A DNA stretch of 15,207 nt from a bacterium (GTDB taxonomy: Bacteria; JAJRZV01). The position numbers and the translations under genes are program-made. The notes beneath the pieces were generated by a model. It was given only the letters and a program-made list of their open reading frames with translations, ran no database searches and had not been told where the DNA came from. Location of the stretch: NCBI GenBank assembly GCA_024275095.1, contig JAJRZV010000088.1:1-15207 (forward strand), given 5' to 3'. Each line of letters opens with the position of its first letter. Within the stretch, counting starts at the first letter, position 1. Shown here piece after piece: positions 1 to 11,550 of the stretch.

Positions 1-126
1 CGCTAATCCCACCGTCGATAATACCCGCGTCATCGCAGCCGTCAACGTCGTCTTACCATGATCTACATGACCTATCGTTCCTACATTCACATGCGGCTTC
101 CGCCTCTCAAATTTAGGCTTCGACAT
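1..126 (-). CDS. tuf: Elongation factor Tu, N-terminal part (runs off left edge)
   Basis: EF-Tu is the GTPase that delivers aminoacyl-tRNA to the ribosomal A site. Only the first 42 codons are in the window. They begin [20 protein letters not shown] and carry the G1 P-loop GHVDHGKTT at residues 19-27, followed by the helix TAAMTRVLS. The ATG at 124-126 is preceded by a strong Shine-Dalgarno (CAGGAGGTG, 132-140). It lies 30 nt downstream of the fusA stop, the classical fusA-tuf (tufA) arrangement, so it is probably cotranscribed with rpsL-rpsG-fusA. A second tuf ends at the other edge of the window; the two visible pieces do not overlap, so they cannot be compared here. Identity is certain from the P-loop and context. 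The only limit is that the gene is cut by the window edge. Confidence 0.97.
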   Translation of the reverse strand, partial: MSKPKFERRKPHVNVGTIGHVDHGKTTLTAAMTRVLSTVGLA

Positions 127-156
127 CTCTACACCTCCTGAATTTAAATCCGCATG

Positions 157-2235
157 TTAAACGACTTTTCTACCTAATACTCTGTCCTTTATATTATCAG
201 GAACAGGTTCGTAACGGTAAAACTGCATTGTATAAGTACCACGTCCTTGTGTCAAGGAACGTAGTACCGTAGCATATCCAAACATTTCAGAAAGAGGTAC
301 AACTGCTTTAATCACCTGAGCATTACCACGACGGGTTGTGCTTTCTATTTTACCTCTGCGAGAATTGAGATCACCGATAACATCTCCCATGTACTGCTCT
401 GGCACCACCACTTCAACTTCCATCACTGGTTCAAGTATGTAGGGTTCTGCTTTCATAACGCCATCACGAAATGCCTGAGAAGCCGCGATTTTAAAGGCGA
501 TTTCAGAAGAGTCTACCTCGTGATAACTTCCGTCAACAACCGCGACTTTCACGTCCACCACAGGGTAACCGCCCACAACACCTTCTTCCATCGCTTCTAT
601 TACACCTTTCTCAACAGCAGGAATAAACTCTGAAGGAATGACCCCGCCTTTAATACGATCCTCAAACTCGAAGCCTTTACCACGAGGCAGAGGTTCTATT
701 TCGAGAATCACGTGTCCATATTGACCACGCCCGCCGGTTTGGCGGATGTACTTGCCTTCAGAAACCACCTTTTTCGAAATACTTTCCTTATATGCCACCT
801 GAGGCTTGCCCACATTGGCCTGCACGTTGAACTCCCGGAGCAAACGGTCAACAATAATTTCGAGATGCAGCTCCCCCATTCCTGAAATGATGGTTTGTCC
901 TGTCTCTTCGTTGTATCGAACCCTGAAAGAGGGGTCCTCCACACTGAGTTTTTGAAGCGCCAGAGAGAGCTTGTCCTGATCCGCCTTTGTTTTGGACTCC
1001 ACAGCAAGGGAAATAACCGGCTCCGGAAAAGAAAGGGATTCAAGCACAATGGGATGCTTTTCGTCACATAAAGTATCACCTGTTGTAGTGTTTTTCAGAC
1101 CAAGCACAGCTGCAATATCTCCTGCATAAAGTTCATTTATTTCTTCTCTTTTATCAGCGTGCATTTTCAACAAACGGCCGATCCGTTCTTTTTTACCCTT
1201 GCGTGGGTTGAGAAGAGACATACCCGTTTTTATGTGACCGGAATAAACACGAATGTACGTCAGCTGGCCCACATAAGGATCGGTCATGATTTTAAAAGCC
1301 AGTGCAGACACAGGAGCATCATCCTTGGCGGGTCTCTCTTCCGTTTCTCCTGTGTCCGGGTTTTCACCTTTTACAGGGGGAATGTCCACAGGCGAGGGAA
1401 GGTAATACACAACTGCATCCAGAAGAGGTTGAACACCAATGTTCCGAAATGCTGCACCACAAAGGACAGGTATACCCTTGAGATTAATGGTTACTCGACG
1501 CAAGGCTTCCCGTATTTCCTTTTCGCTAATGTTCTCATTTTCGATATACTTTTCCATGAACACGTCATCGCTATCCGCTATTTTTTCCAGCATTATTACT
1601 CTATATTCTTCGACTTTTTCTCTGAGCTCCGCTGGAATTTCATCTTCTATAACACGGGCACCCTGAACTTCCTGGTCAAAATAAAATGCTCTTTTTATGA
1701 TAAGGTCTATTACTCCTTTGAATTTGTCTTCCGAACCAACAGGAAGCTGAACCGGAATAGGATTGGCTCCCAATCGCTCCACCATCATGGATATAACTCT
1801 GTCAAAATCAGCTCCCGTTCGATCCATTTTATTTACAAAGGCTATTCGTGGAACGTGGTATTTGTCGGCCTGACGCCATACAGTTTCAGACTGCGGCTCT
1901 ACACCTCCAACAGCGCAAAACACAGCTATCGCACCATCGAGTACGCGAAGTGAACGTTCCACCTCGATGGTAAAATCCACATGACCTGGTGTGTCAATAA
2001 TATTAATACGATGGTCTTTCCAGAAACATGTTGTAGAAGCAGAGGTTATGGTAATACCCCTCTCCTTTTCCTGGGGCATCCAGTCCATGGTGGCAGTGCC
2101 TTCGTCTACTTCCCCAATGCGGTGCTTCAAACCTGTATAATAGAGAATTCGCTCCGTGGTTGTAGTTTTCCCGGCATCTATGTGAGCCATAATTCCGATA
2201 TTCCTCTGTCGTTCTATGGGTACCCTGCGAGGCAT
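157..2235 (-). CDS. fusA: Elongation factor G (translocase GTPase)
   Basis: EF-G is the cytosolic GTPase that drives tRNA-mRNA translocation on the ribosome and, with RRF, ribosome recycling. The 692-residue product is the normal family length. Visible G-domain motifs are G1 AHIDAGKTT (17-25), the switch I region ending RGITI (59-63), G3 DTPGHVD (81-87) and G4 NKMD (135-138), followed by EF-G domains II-V; the C-terminal part contains the typical [16 protein letters not shown] segment. The start [20 protein letters not shown] matches the usual EF-G N-terminus; an AAGGGA element sits about 7 nt upstream of the ATG. It lies 56 nt after rpsG and 30 nt before tuf, the standard str operon order rpsL-rpsG-fusA-tuf. 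No truncation or unusual residue was noticed. Alternative paralogues (EF-G2, TetM-like protection proteins) are unlikely given the operon position. Confidence 0.98.
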   Translation of the reverse strand: MPRRVPIERQRNIGIMAHIDAGKTTTTERILYYTGLKHRIGEVDEGTATMDWMPQEKERGITITSASTTCFWKDHRINIIDTPGHVDFTIEVERSLRVLDGAIAVFCAVGGVEPQSETVWRQADKYHVPRIAFVNKMDRTGADFDRVISMMVERLGANPIPVQLPVGSEDKFKGVIDLIIKRAFYFDQEVQGARVIEDEIPAELREKVEEYRVIMLEKIADSDDVFMEKYIENENISEKEIREALRRVTINLKGIPVLCGAAFRNIGVQPLLDAVVYYLPSPVDIPPVKGENPDTGETEERPAKDDAPVSALAFKIMTDPYVGQLTYIRVYSGHIKTGMSLLNPRKGKKERIGRLLKMHADKREEINELYAGDIAAVLGLKNTTTGDTLCDEKHPIVLESLSFPEPVISLAVESKTKADQDKLSLALQKLSVEDPSFRVRYNEETGQTIISGMGELHLEIIVDRLLREFNVQANVGKPQVAYKESISKKVVSEGKYIRQTGGRGQYGHVILEIEPLPRGKGFEFEDRIKGGVIPSEFIPAVEKGVIEAMEEGVVGGYPVVDVKVAVVDGSYHEVDSSEIAFKIAASQAFRDGVMKAEPYILEPVMEVEVVVPEQYMGDVIGDLNSRRGKIESTTRRGNAQVIKAVVPLSEMFGYATVLRSLTQGRGTYTMQFYRYEPVPDNIKDRVLGRKVV

Positions 2236-2291
2236 TGCAAAATCCCTTTTTCAGTTTTCTCCTCGTCTCCAACGTGATTAGATTTATCCTT

Positions 2292-2762
2292 TTACCAGCG
2301 ATAATGAATGAAGGCTTTATTGGACTCCGCAATCCTATGAACTTCTTCCCTTTTCCTGACGGCTCCACCCTTTCCTTCGGACGCGTCCATTATCTCATTT
2401 GCAAGGCGGTCGACCATTCGTTTTTCAGAACGGCTTCTTGCTGCTCTTACAATCCATTTAATGGCGAGCTTTAAACGCCTGTCAGGAGGAACTTCCACAG
2501 GCACCTGGTATGTGGCCCCGCCCACTCTCCTCGACTTTGTCTCCATTATCGGCTTCACGTTCTCAAGAGCCATCTTCCACACTTTGAGAGGATTATCCTT
2601 CTTCCTTTCCCTCACAATGTCGAAAGCCCCGTACACGATCTTTTCCGCAACCGTCTTTTTACCATCCCACATGATATTGTTTATTAATTTATGCACGCTT
2701 TCATCGTTATATATGGGATCAGGCGGAACCTCACGTTTCTTATATTTGCCTCTTCTCGACAT
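2292..2762 (-). CDS. rpsG: 30S ribosomal protein S7
   Basis: S7 is the primary binding protein that nucleates the 30S head on 16S rRNA and lines the E-site/mRNA exit region. The product is 156 residues, starting MSRRGKYKKREVPPDPIYND, exactly the family N-terminus, and ending with the HRIAESNKAFIHYRW tail. The open frame extends 15 codons further upstream, but that part overlaps the end of the rpsL gene and is not S7-like; the ATG at 2760-2762 has an AGAGG element about 8 nt upstream, so this start was chosen. The gap to rpsL is only 17 nt. In E. coli S7 represses its own operon by binding an rpsL-rpsG intercistronic region of roughly 100 nt; there is no room for that element here, so any autoregulation must work differently or within coding sequence. 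Confidence 0.97.
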   Translation of the reverse strand: MSRRGKYKKREVPPDPIYNDESVHKLINNIMWDGKKTVAEKIVYGAFDIVRERKKDNPLKVWKMALENVKPIMETKSRRVGGATYQVPVEVPPDRRLKLAIKWIVRAARSRSEKRMVDRLANEIMDASEGKGGAVRKREEVHRIAESNKAFIHYRW

Positions 2763-2779
2763 CTCGCTGCCTCTGGCAA

Positions 2780-3151
2780 CTATTTGGGTTTCTTCGTCCC
2801 GTAACACGAACGAGACTTTTTACGATTCTCAACACCAGCACAATCGAGAGTGCCTCTGATAACCTGATAACGCACTCCCGGAAGGTCCTTCACGCGTCCA
2901 CCACGAACAAGAACAACGTGATGCTCCTGAAGGTTATGGCCTTCGCCCGGAATATAAGCTGTCACTTCAATTCCATTGGACAGTCTCACCCTTGTTACCT
3001 TTCTCAACGCGGAGTTGGGTTTTTTAGGAGTTGTAGTAAAAACCCTCAAGCACACACCCCTCTTTTGAGGGCACTTTTGCAGAGCAGGAACCTTGGACTT
3101 TTTCTTAACAGGCTCACGTCCTTTGCGAACAAGTTGATTAAAAGTAGGCAT
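2780..3151 (-). CDS. rpsL: 30S ribosomal protein S12
   Basis: S12 sits at the decoding centre of the 30S subunit and controls translational accuracy. The 123-residue product starts [20 protein letters not shown] and includes the two conserved loops in which streptomycin resistance arises: [11 protein letters not shown] (residues 41-51; K43 and K44 present) and [14 protein letters not shown] (about 82-95), both in the wild-type, streptomycin-sensitive form. The C-terminal lysine-rich tail ends YGTKKPK. An AGGAG about 8 nt before the ATG supports the start. It is the first gene downstream of a near-consensus sigma-70 promoter in the rpoC-rpsL spacer, giving a predicted leader of roughly 38 nt, and is followed after 17 nt by rpsG. 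Confidence 0.98.
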   Translation of the reverse strand: MPTFNQLVRKGREPVKKKSKVPALQKCPQKRGVCLRVFTTTPKKPNSALRKVTRVRLSNGIEVTAYIPGEGHNLQEHHVVLVRGGRVKDLPGVRYQVIRGTLDCAGVENRKKSRSCYGTKKPK

Positions 3152-3195
3152 CAGTAAATCTCCTCACCTTCTCACTCAAATACTTGAATTAAAAT

Positions 3196-3224
3196 ATTTT
3201 AAATGCAATCACCTTACCTGTCAA
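3196..3224 (-). promoter_or_regulatory. Sigma-70 type promoter for rpsL-rpsG-fusA-tuf
   Basis: On the minus strand the sequence reads TTGACA (3219-3224), exactly 17 nt of spacer (3202-3218), then TAAAAT (3196-3201). The -35 box is perfect, the -10 box has five of six consensus bases, and the spacing is optimal. It lies in the 79-nt gap just past the rpoC stop codon (3231-3233). The expected start site near 3189 gives a leader of about 38 nt before the rpsL ATG. The -10 box is embedded in a perfect 14-nt AT-only palindrome (3189-3202), which should melt easily. Inference: it lets the str genes be expressed independently of rpoBC read-through. Confidence 0.8.
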
Positions 3225-3230
3225 TGAACT

Positions 3231-6200
3231 TCAGTCTTTCGACGCCATTAAAGTCTCAAAAAGATCCTCATCCATCTCTATTTTCATACGGAATTTACCA
3301 TACTGCGTAAATCCCGTACCGCATGGAATAAGCCGACCCATAATGACGTTCTCTTTGAGCCCTCTGAGATAATCAATCTTTCCAGATATTGCTGCTTCTG
3401 TGAGCACCTTGACGGTCTCCTGGAATGAAGCTGCAGAAATCCAGCTCTCCGTGGTGAGTGAGGCTTTGGAAATACCCAAGAGCAACGGTTCCGCTACTGC
3501 TGGTTTGCGACCTTCCTTTATAACTCTCTCATTCTCATCCTCAAATACCCATTTATCCACCTGTTCTCCCACAATGAAATCAGTATCACCAGGATCCACA
3601 ATTTTTACTTTTCGAAGCATCTGGCGGACAATTACTTCTATATGCTTGTCGTTTATGCGAACACCCTGAAGACGATATACTTCCTGGATTTCGTCCACCA
3701 GAAACCGAGCAAGCCCTTTCTCTCCTAAAACACGAAGTATGTCATGTGGGTTGGGTGATCCATCTACAAGAGGCTCTCCTGCGCGAACACGGTCTCCATC
3801 GTATACTATTATGTGTTTTCCTCTGGGGATCTGGTACACTTTGGGTTCCCCTACTTCTGGATACACGTAAAGTTCGCGCCTGCCACGGGAGTCTTCTTTG
3901 CCGTATTTTACAACTCCATCGATTTCACTAATAACAGCCAGATCCTTGGGTTTACGAGCCTCAAACAACTCCGCCACACGTGGTAAACCGCCGGTAATGT
4001 CTTTTGTCTTGGTTATTTCCCTGGGTATTTTCGCTATAACATCACCTGCATGAACCGTATCGCCCTCGTTAACCATAATAACCGCATTTTTGGGCAAGTA
4101 GTACCGGGCGTATTGCTCCGTACCTTCAATCTTTTTCGTTCTACCCTTCTCGTCTTTAATAGAAATACGCGGCCGCAAATCCGGCTTCTTGGGTGCGATG
4201 ATAACACGCTGTGAGAGCCCTGTATGCTCATCATGACGCTCTTCCATTGTAAGTCCTTCGAGAATGTCCCCGAATTTTACAATACCGGAAACCTCAGAAA
4301 TAATAGGTCTGTTATAAGGATCCCATTCAGCCAGTAACTGACCTGCCTTTACTTCCTCACCGTCATTCACAAAAAGCTTGGCACCGTACGGCAAGCGATA
4401 ACGTTCACGCTCACGCCCATGCACATCTTCTATGACAATTTCTGCACTGCGATTCATGACAACAGCTTTTCCGTCTTTCCCGTACACGAACTTAACTTCA
4501 CGGAATCTGACCACCCCGTCGTTACGGGCCTCATGCGTGGATTGTTCGACCTTTCCACTGGCAGCTCCACCGATGTGAAATGTGCGCATGGTGAGCTGGG
4601 TGCCTGGTTCACCAATAGATTGAGCAGCAATAATGCCTACAGCTTCCCCGAGCTCCACCAATTTACCCCTGGCCAGGTCTCGACCGTAACACAGAGAACA
4701 AATTCCTCTTTTCGTTTTGCACGTAAGCACGGACCTGATTAGAACTTTATCTATTCCAGCCTCTTCAATTTTACGAGCAGCGTCTTCGTCTATCTCCTCG
4801 TTTGCCTTGACTATTACCTCGCCTGTGTAAGGATCAATGATATCAAATAGAGCAACACGACCCAGAATACGTTGAGACAGAGGTTCTATAATTTCCCCTG
4901 CTTCCTCCAGTGCCGTCACTTCAATCCCATCCAGAGTGCCACAATCATATTCAGTGATAATGGCATCCTGTGCCACGTCCACGAGCCTGCGCGTAAGATA
5001 ACCCGCATTTGCAGTCTTCAAAGCCGTGTCAGCAAGTCCTTTACGTGCTCCGTGAGTGGAAATAAAGTATTGAATAATATTGAGACCCTCACGGAAGTTG
5101 GCCGTAATCGGTGTTTCAATAATTTCCCCAGAAGGTTTGGCCATAAGGCCTCTCATGCCCGCAAGCTGCCGAATCTGCTGGGCCGAGCCTCGTGCTCCAG
5201 AATCCGCCATCATATAAATAGAATTGAACGAGTCAACTTCCATTTCTTTGCCGTCTTCGGTCCGGATAACGTCCGTACCGATCTCTTTCATCATCTCCTT
5301 TGATATTTCATCAGTCACGCGAGACCATATATCAACAACTTTATTGTATCTCTCACCTTCTGTGATAAGACCTTCGTAGTATTGTCTCTGGATTTCTGCT
5401 ACTTCTCTCTCAGCTTCCCGTATAAGTTCATCTTTTTTAGAGGGCACGCGCAAGTCTTCAATATTTATGGATATACCAGCTCTAGTGGCCATAGAAAATC
5501 CCAGATTCTTCAACCTGTCAGCAAGAATCACCGTAGCCTTCTGGCCATTGCGCCTGTAACAGGTATCAATAATTTCTGCTATCTCGCTTTTACCGAGAAC
5601 TCGATTAACAAGGGAAAACGACAAACCCTCAGGAAACACCTCATATATCAGGCAGCGCCCTACAGTTGTTTCTTCAAGTTTCCCGTTAATCCGGACCTTT
5701 ATTTTAGCGTGAAGGTCAAGAGCTCCGTTTTCATAGGCAATGCGAACCTCATCAATGGACGAAAAGACCTTTCCTTCGCCCTTTACAAAAGGACGTTCCT
5801 TGGTCATGTAGTAAAGCCCGAGAACGATATCCTGTGTGGGTACAATGATGGGTTTACCATGAGCAGGGGAAAGGATGTTATTGGTTGACATCATGAGTAC
5901 GCGGGCTTCAACCTGAGCAAGGATGGACAGTGGTATGTGCACTGCCATCTGGTCTCCATCAAAATCCGCATTGTAAGCCGTGCATACAAGCGGATGTATC
6001 TGAATCGCCTTTCCCTCTATAAGAATGGGCTCAAAAGCCTGAATGCCCAAACGGTGAAGAGTGGGAGCACGGTTTAAAAGTACGGGGTGTTCACGCACAA
6101 TCTCATCCAGCACATCCCATACCTCTTTTACACCCTGATCCACCATCCGCTTTGCTTCTTTGAGCGTGAGTGCCAGGCCCTTTTCTTCCAGTTTATTAAA

Positions 6201-7346
6201 AACAAACGGTTTAAAAAGCTCCAGTGCCATAATCTTTGGTAGTCCGCATTCGTGAAGCTTCAACTCCGGACCAACAACGATAACGGAACGGCCAGAATAA
6301 TCCACACGCTTTCCGAGAAGGTTCTGTCTGAAACGCCCCTGTTTGCCTTTGATCGCGTCACTGAGAGACTTAAGAGGTCGCTTGTTGGAACCAAGCACTG
6401 GTCTTCCACGCCGCCCGTTTTCGATAAGCGAATCAACTGCTTCCTGAAGCATACGTTTTTCATTGCTAATGATGATATCAGGAGCATTCAGTTCCATAAG
6501 TCTCTTGAGGCGATTATTGCGATTTATTACACGACGATAAAGATCATTTAGGTCACTGGTTGCAAACCGTCCACCTTCAAGAGGAACAAGTGGCCTCAGG
6601 TCCGGTGGAATAACAGGAATCACGTGAAGGATCATCCACTCAGGGCGATTTCCAGAAAACCGAAATGCGTTTATCACCTTCAAGCGTCGAGCTATTCGCT
6701 TAATTCGACCTTCTGAATGGGTATTATTCAACTCCGCATAAAGCCTTTCCGCCTCTTCATCCAAGTTCATGTTTTTAAGAATTTCCTCAACAGCTCCTGC
6801 TCCAATGCCTGCTTTAAAAGCATCTTTACCGTACTTTTTCTGACATTCCTGGAGTTCGCTCTCCGAGAGGATCTGGCATCGTTTCAAATTGGTCTTTCCA
6901 GGATCAATCACAATGTAACTGTCGTAATAGAGAACCTTTTCCAGACTCTTGATGCTGATGTCCAGGAGTGTTCCTATGCGTGACGGCAAAGACCTTACGT
7001 ACCATATATGCGCAACAGGTGCAGCGAGTTCGATGTGACCCATGCGCTCCCGTCGGACTTTCGCAGGGATCACCTCAACACCGCACTTTTCGCAGACCAC
7101 CCCCCTGTGTTTCATGCGTTTGTAACGCCCGCACAGACATTCGTAATCTTTAATGGGACCGAAGATTTTGGCACAAAACAGTCCATCACGCTCCGGTTTG
7201 AATGTCCGGTAGTTAATGGTTTCGTGTTTCTTTACTTCGCCGTGAGACCAGTTGCGAATTTTTTCAGGAGACGCAAGTCTAACCCTGACCGCGACAAAGT
7301 CAAGGGGATTCTTAGGCCTTTCAAAAATATAGCCGAACTCTTTCAA
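3231..7346 (-). CDS. rpoC: DNA-directed RNA polymerase subunit beta'
   Basis: Beta' carries the catalytic magnesium site and clamp of bacterial RNA polymerase. The product is about 1371 residues, slightly shorter than E. coli RpoC. Visible: N-terminal zinc site (CLCG, C70/C72, with CEKC, C85/C88), the catalytic [12 protein letters not shown] loop (459-470; Asp 461, 463, 465), bridge-helix region near 765-800, second zinc site (C802, C876, C883, C886), and trigger-loop segment [14 protein letters not shown] interrupted by a proteobacterial-type insertion. There is no nearby ATG. Two TTG codons are possible, at 7350-7352 (overlapping the rpoB stop) and 7344-7346. The second lies 6 nt after AGGAGG, whereas the first abuts it, so 7346 was chosen (protein begins (M)[14 protein letters not shown]). 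This puts the start 2 nt after the rpoB stop, suggesting translational coupling. Confidence 0.97.
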   Translation of the reverse strand: MKEFGYIFERPKNPLDFVAVRVRLASPEKIRNWSHGEVKKHETINYRTFKPERDGLFCAKIFGPIKDYECLCGRYKRMKHRGVVCEKCGVEVIPAKVRRERMGHIELAAPVAHIWYVRSLPSRIGTLLDISIKSLEKVLYYDSYIVIDPGKTNLKRCQILSESELQECQKKYGKDAFKAGIGAGAVEEILKNMNLDEEAERLYAELNNTHSEGRIKRIARRLKVINAFRFSGNRPEWMILHVIPVIPPDLRPLVPLEGGRFATSDLNDLYRRVINRNNRLKRLMELNAPDIIISNEKRMLQEAVDSLIENGRRGRPVLGSNKRPLKSLSDAIKGKQGRFRQNLLGKRVDYSGRSVIVVGPELKLHECGLPKIMALELFKPFVFNKLEEKGLALTLKEAKRMVDQGVKEVWDVLDEIVREHPVLLNRAPTLHRLGIQAFEPILIEGKAIQIHPLVCTAYNADFDGDQMAVHIPLSILAQVEARVLMMSTNNILSPAHGKPIIVPTQDIVLGLYYMTKERPFVKGEGKVFSSIDEVRIAYENGALDLHAKIKVRINGKLEETTVGRCLIYEVFPEGLSFSLVNRVLGKSEIAEIIDTCYRRNGQKATVILADRLKNLGFSMATRAGISINIEDLRVPSKKDELIREAEREVAEIQRQYYEGLITEGERYNKVVDIWSRVTDEISKEMMKEIGTDVIRTEDGKEMEVDSFNSIYMMADSGARGSAQQIRQLAGMRGLMAKPSGEIIETPITANFREGLNIIQYFISTHGARKGLADTALKTANAGYLTRRLVDVAQDAIITEYDCGTLDGIEVTALEEAGEIIEPLSQRILGRVALFDIIDPYTGEVIVKANEEIDEDAARKIEEAGIDKVLIRSVLTCKTKRGICSLCYGRDLARGKLVELGEAVGIIAAQSIGEPGTQLTMRTFHIGGAASGKVEQSTHEARNDGVVRFREVKFVYGKDGKAVVMNRSAEIVIEDVHGRERERYRLPYGAKLFVNDGEEVKAGQLLAEWDPYNRPIISEVSGIVKFGDILEGLTMEERHDEHTGLSQRVIIAPKKPDLRPRISIKDEKGRTKKIEGTEQYARYYLPKNAVIMVNEGDTVHAGDVIAKIPREITKTKDITGGLPRVAELFEARKPKDLAVISEIDGVVKYGKEDSRGRRELYVYPEVGEPKVYQIPRGKHIIVYDGDRVRAGEPLVDGSPNPHDILRVLGEKGLARFLVDEIQEVYRLQGVRINDKHIEVIVRQMLRKVKIVDPGDTDFIVGEQVDKWVFEDENERVIKEGRKPAVAEPLLLGISKASLTTESWISAASFQETVKVLTEAAISGKIDYLRGLKENVIMGRLIPCGTGFTQYGKFRMKIEMDEDLFETLMASKD

Positions 7347-7348
7347 GT

Positions 7349-10300
7349 TCAACCTCCTGCCTTGGTTTTTTGTCTTTCTTTAAGGTGCTCCAGTTCCTTC
7401 TTGAGCTCTTCTAAATCCTCCTCTTCGAGAAGCTGAACGTCTATGGCCAGTGCCTGAAGCTCCTTAATGAGCACATTGAAGGATTCAGGGAGCCCCGGTT
7501 CAAGATCGAGCTTGCCCTTAACGATTGACTCGTACATCTTTACGCGGCCTGTAACATCGTCGGATTTAACCGTAAGAAATTCCTGAAGGCTGTAGGCTGC
7601 TCCATATGCCTCAAGTGCCCACACTTCCATCTCACCAAGCCGCTGGCCTCCAAAATGCGATTTTCCTCCGAGTGGTTGTTGAGTGATAAGGGAATAAGGC
7701 CCAATGGAACGAGCATGAATCTTATCATCCACCATGTGGATAAGTTTCATCACGTACATGTAACCTACTGTTACATCGAAGTGAAAAGGTTCTCCTGTTT
7801 TACCATCGTAAAGCCGGGTTCTTCCCGTACGCGGCAACCCAGCCTTTTCCATGAACTCTTTAACCTCTTCTTCGGTAGCCCCGTCAAAAACAGGACAAGC
7901 CACGGGTACACCTTTCATGCATCCTTTGATAATACGAATGAGAGATTCCCTATCCAAGGATTCAATTACTTTCCTGTAGCCCGGAGAATCGTAAATCTGG
8001 AGGAGTATTTGCCGCAGCTGCTTCTCGTCCAGAGCACTATCTATCATCTCAGCTATACGCTTACCCATCTCCCTTGCTGCCCAACCCAGATGTGTCTCCA
8101 GCACCTGCCCCACGTTCATACGCGATGGCACACCCAGCGGGTTGAGCACTACATCTACAGGTGTCCCGTCTTCAAGATAAGGCATGTCTTCAATAGGAAG
8201 AATTTTGGATATAACCCCTTTGTTCCCGTGCCTGCCCGCGAGTTTATCTCCCACCTGTATTTTTCTTTTAACAGCCACATTAACCTTTACAATTTTGAGC
8301 ACACCAGGTGGTAACTCCTCACCTTTCCTCAAACGGTTAATTCGTTCCTTGTAAACAGTGTTGATAAGTGAAACCTGCTCGTCGTATTTGTTCACAAGAT
8401 CTTCTAACTTTTTAAGTAGCTCTTCATCCCCAAGGTCAAGTTTAGTGAGCCGGGTATAGGGTATGCGGTCAATGTGTTCATCTTTGATCTTTTCACCTTC
8501 TTTAATGATCGTTTGTTTGCCAATAACAAAATCGCTTTTGACCTTTCGTCCTCGTAAAAGAGCTTTTATCTTGGCAAGGTGATTTTCATGAATGACCCGC
8601 AACTCATCTTCTCTGTCTTTTTCTAATCTGGCGATTTCCTGCTCCTCCTGAGACTTCAAACGTGAATCTTTCTCAAGGCCTCGTCTGGTAAGTACCGTTG
8701 TACCAATAACCACGCCCGTAACACCAGGTGGTACCTTTAAAGATGTGTCTCTTACATCCGAGGCTTTTTCTCCAAATATGGCCCTCAGAAGTTTTTCTTC
8801 GGGAGTAAGATATGTTTCTTCTTTGGGGGTTATCTTCCCAACAAGAATGTCACCCGGTTTAACTTCGGCGCCAATGCGAATAATTCCGCTTTCATCGAGA
8901 TTGCTCAATGCCTCATCACTTACACCCGGAATATCTCTTGTAATTTCTTCAGGACCTAATTTAGTCTCTCTGGCAACGCATTCGAATTCTTCGATGTGAA
9001 TAGATGTAAGAACATCATCACGAACCAGACGTTCGCTGATAAGTATGGCATCCTCGAAGTTGTACCCATTCCATGGCATAAAGGCCACGAGCAAATTTTT
9101 ACCAAGGGCGAGTTCTCCCTTGTCAGAAGCTGGACCATCAGCAATGATCTGGCCTTTGCTTACCTTTTCTCCCTTTTTCACTATAGGCTTATGATTGAAA
9201 CACGTACCCTGATTAAGCTTGCGGAATTTGGTAAGTGTATATATATCTACACCCCCGCCTTCTTTTTCACTCACCCTCACCACAATTCTATTGGCATCCG
9301 CATATTCTACCACGCCATCCCTTCGAGCGACCACGGCGTATCCGGAATCCCGAACCACTCGACTTTCCATTCCCGTACCAACCAGCGGTGCTTCATTTAC
9401 CAGAAGAGGCACAGCCTGCCTCTGCATGTTAGAACCCATGAGAGCGCGGTTGGCATCATCGTGGCCGAGAAAAGGTATGAGAGATGACGAGACACTTACA
9501 AGTTGAGTGGGAGTTAAATCTATCAAATCCACCTGCTCTTTTGGGACTATCCTGATTTCGCCTCCAACCCTTGCAACAACGTGATCTTCAGTAATATTTC
9601 CTTTTTCATCCCGGGAAGTGTTGGCCTGGGCAATTACGTGGTTTTCCTCATCGAGAGCTGAAAGGTATACAATCTCGTCTGTAATTTTTCCGTCTTTTAC
9701 TACCCGGTAAGGCGTTTCTATGAAACCGTACTCATTAACACGCGCATATGTGGCAAGAGAGGTAATGAGGCCGATATTCGGACCTTCTGGAGTTTCAATA
9801 GGACAGATCTTCCCATAATGAGTGGGATGAACATCCCGCACTTCAAACCCGGCTCTCTCACGTGTAAGTCCTCCGGGTCCCAGTGCACTGAGTCGACGTT
9901 TGTGTGTAAGTTCCGCAAGTGGATTGGTCTGATCGAGGAATTGGGAGAGCTGACCCGTCGCAAAAAACTCCCTCAGCGTCCCCAAAACCGGCTTAAAATT
10001 CACAATATCGTTGGGCATGACCGTTTCAACATCCACAAAACCAAGTTTATCCCTGACGATTCGTTCCATGCGGATAAGTCCTATTCTGAAGTAATTTTCA
10101 ACAAGTTCACCAACAGGTCTCACGCGACGGTTACCCAGATGGTCAATATCATCAGGGTGACCTCTCCCGTCTTTCAGGTTAAATAAATATTTAAGAGTCG
10201 CCACCACATCTTCCTTTGTAAGGGTGGTGGTGCTCATGGGAACATCCAGACCCAATCGTTTATTAATCTTTAAGCGTCCAACTTTTGTAAGATCATAACG

Positions 10301-11506
10301 CTGTTTATCAAAAAAGAGCATGTTAAGATAATTCTCTGCTGCTTCCAGTGAAGGTGGTTCTCCCGGTCTCATCTTTCGATATATTTCAATAAGAGCGATT
10401 TCTCTGTTTTTGGCTTTTTCTGTTCTCAGTGTGTCTATTATGGATGAGGAAATATTCAGGTTATCAAAAAATGCTATTTCAAATTCTCTTATTCCAGCCT
10501 TGATAATATTGGTAAGAGCGTCGCGCGTAATTTCAGCACCACATGCAACAATAACATTACCATCCTTATCCACTATATCCTGAGGAGGTACCTTCCCCAC
10601 CACGTGGTCCTCCGAAACTGCAAAATATTCAATTCCTGCTTCTGCGATTCGTCGCGCAATGCGTTTATTAATCCTCCTGTGTTTTCTTACAATCACCTCA
10701 CCTGTTCGGGGATCCTTTATATCTTCAGCAGGCCTTTGATAAGTAATAACATCTGGATTAACCTTCTTGTAAATCTTACCACCTTCTATTTTTACCTCCT
10801 CGATCGGGTAGAACGTCCGAATAATATCCTCAGCAGTGTAACCAAGCGCCTTTAACAACACCGTCGCGGGAATTTTCCGCTTCCTGTCAATACGAACGTA
10901 AAATATTCCCTTATGCTCAAACTCGAAATCGAGCCAGGAGCCCCGATATGGAATGATTCGTGCTGTGTAAAAAGGACGTCCGTGAGTCTTTGTTTTCAAT
11001 TTATCCAGTTCAAAAAACACTCCGGGAGAACGATGGAGCTGATTAACAACCACACGCTCCGTACCATTGATAATGAATGTTCCAGTGTCTGTCATAAGGG
11101 GAATTTCTCCAAAATACACATCCTGTTCCTTGATATCCCGAATTTCCCGATTACCTGTCTCCTCGTCCACATCCCATACAACGAGCCTGATGGTTACACG
11201 CATTGGAGCAGCATATGTTAAACCTTTGAGACGGCACTCTTCCGGTGTGTATTTAGGATCATCAATCTCGTACTTCACGTATTCCAGAGAAGCTCTACCA
11301 TTAATAGCTTCTATGGGAAACACGGAATGAAACGCAGCGTGAATTCCGATATTATCCCGGTTGTCAGGAGAGACATCTTTTTGAAGGAACTGCTCATAAG
11401 AAGATCTCTGGAGTTCAATAAGATAGGGTGGATCAATAGGGGACGGTATTTTGGCAAAGTTTTTTCTCAACTTATAAGGCAAACCGATGATATAGTTACT
11501 GGCCAT
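7349..11506 (-). CDS. rpoB: DNA-directed RNA polymerase subunit beta
   Basis: Beta is the second large catalytic subunit of RNA polymerase and the rifampicin target. The product is 1385 residues. It starts [20 protein letters not shown], contains the rifampicin region [20 protein letters not shown] (within about 513-542), the fork segment [20 protein letters not shown], a proteobacterial-type charged insertion (roughly 960-1050), the [12 protein letters not shown] segment and the conserved C-terminal [20 protein letters not shown]. In the rifampicin region the residues equivalent to E. coli Q513, D516, H526, R529 and S531 are kept, while M515 is Leu. An in-frame GTG lies 9 nt upstream (11513-11515), but it would be almost in contact with the AAGGGGGT Shine-Dalgarno; the ATG at 11506 is better spaced. 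Preceded by a 124-nt gap after rplL containing a hairpin. Confidence 0.97.
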   Translation of the reverse strand: MASNYIIGLPYKLRKNFAKIPSPIDPPYLIELQRSSYEQFLQKDVSPDNRDNIGIHAAFHSVFPIEAINGRASLEYVKYEIDDPKYTPEECRLKGLTYAAPMRVTIRLVVWDVDEETGNREIRDIKEQDVYFGEIPLMTDTGTFIINGTERVVVNQLHRSPGVFFELDKLKTKTHGRPFYTARIIPYRGSWLDFEFEHKGIFYVRIDRKRKIPATVLLKALGYTAEDIIRTFYPIEEVKIEGGKIYKKVNPDVITYQRPAEDIKDPRTGEVIVRKHRRINKRIARRIAEAGIEYFAVSEDHVVGKVPPQDIVDKDGNVIVACGAEITRDALTNIIKAGIREFEIAFFDNLNISSSIIDTLRTEKAKNREIALIEIYRKMRPGEPPSLEAAENYLNMLFFDKQRYDLTKVGRLKINKRLGLDVPMSTTTLTKEDVVATLKYLFNLKDGRGHPDDIDHLGNRRVRPVGELVENYFRIGLIRMERIVRDKLGFVDVETVMPNDIVNFKPVLGTLREFFATGQLSQFLDQTNPLAELTHKRRLSALGPGGLTRERAGFEVRDVHPTHYGKICPIETPEGPNIGLITSLATYARVNEYGFIETPYRVVKDGKITDEIVYLSALDEENHVIAQANTSRDEKGNITEDHVVARVGGEIRIVPKEQVDLIDLTPTQLVSVSSSLIPFLGHDDANRALMGSNMQRQAVPLLVNEAPLVGTGMESRVVRDSGYAVVARRDGVVEYADANRIVVRVSEKEGGGVDIYTLTKFRKLNQGTCFNHKPIVKKGEKVSKGQIIADGPASDKGELALGKNLLVAFMPWNGYNFEDAILISERLVRDDVLTSIHIEEFECVARETKLGPEEITRDIPGVSDEALSNLDESGIIRIGAEVKPGDILVGKITPKEETYLTPEEKLLRAIFGEKASDVRDTSLKVPPGVTGVVIGTTVLTRRGLEKDSRLKSQEEQEIARLEKDREDELRVIHENHLAKIKALLRGRKVKSDFVIGKQTIIKEGEKIKDEHIDRIPYTRLTKLDLGDEELLKKLEDLVNKYDEQVSLINTVYKERINRLRKGEELPPGVLKIVKVNVAVKRKIQVGDKLAGRHGNKGVISKILPIEDMPYLEDGTPVDVVLNPLGVPSRMNVGQVLETHLGWAAREMGKRIAEMIDSALDEKQLRQILLQIYDSPGYRKVIESLDRESLIRIIKGCMKGVPVACPVFDGATEEEVKEFMEKAGLPRTGRTRLYDGKTGEPFHFDVTVGYMYVMKLIHMVDDKIHARSIGPYSLITQQPLGGKSHFGGQRLGEMEVWALEAYGAAYSLQEFLTVKSDDVTGRVKMYESIVKGKLDLEPGLPESFNVLIKELQALAIDVQLLEEEDLEELKKELEHLKERQKTKAGG

Positions 11507-11550
11507 CGGGTTCACACCCCCTTAAGTTATTTACAAATTCCAACCACATA

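Noticed and set aside
1159-1953. Long plus-strand open frame (264 codons) opposite fusA
   Set aside because: It is the antisense of the conserved EF-G gene, has no protein-family character, and has no Shine-Dalgarno or promoter of its own.
2292-2807. Longer S7 start (15 extra codons)
   Set aside because: The extension overlaps the end of rpsL and is not S7-like; MSRRGK at 2762 is the family start.
3189-3202. Divergent plus-strand promoter using the symmetric -10 palindrome
   Set aside because: The plus strand has a TAAAAT but nothing like TTGACA 17 nt upstream, and no plus-strand gene follows.
7655-8314. Plus-strand open frame (219 codons) opposite rpoB
   Set aside because: Antisense shadow of a highly conserved gene; the composition looks like a reversed-strand translation and not a real protein.
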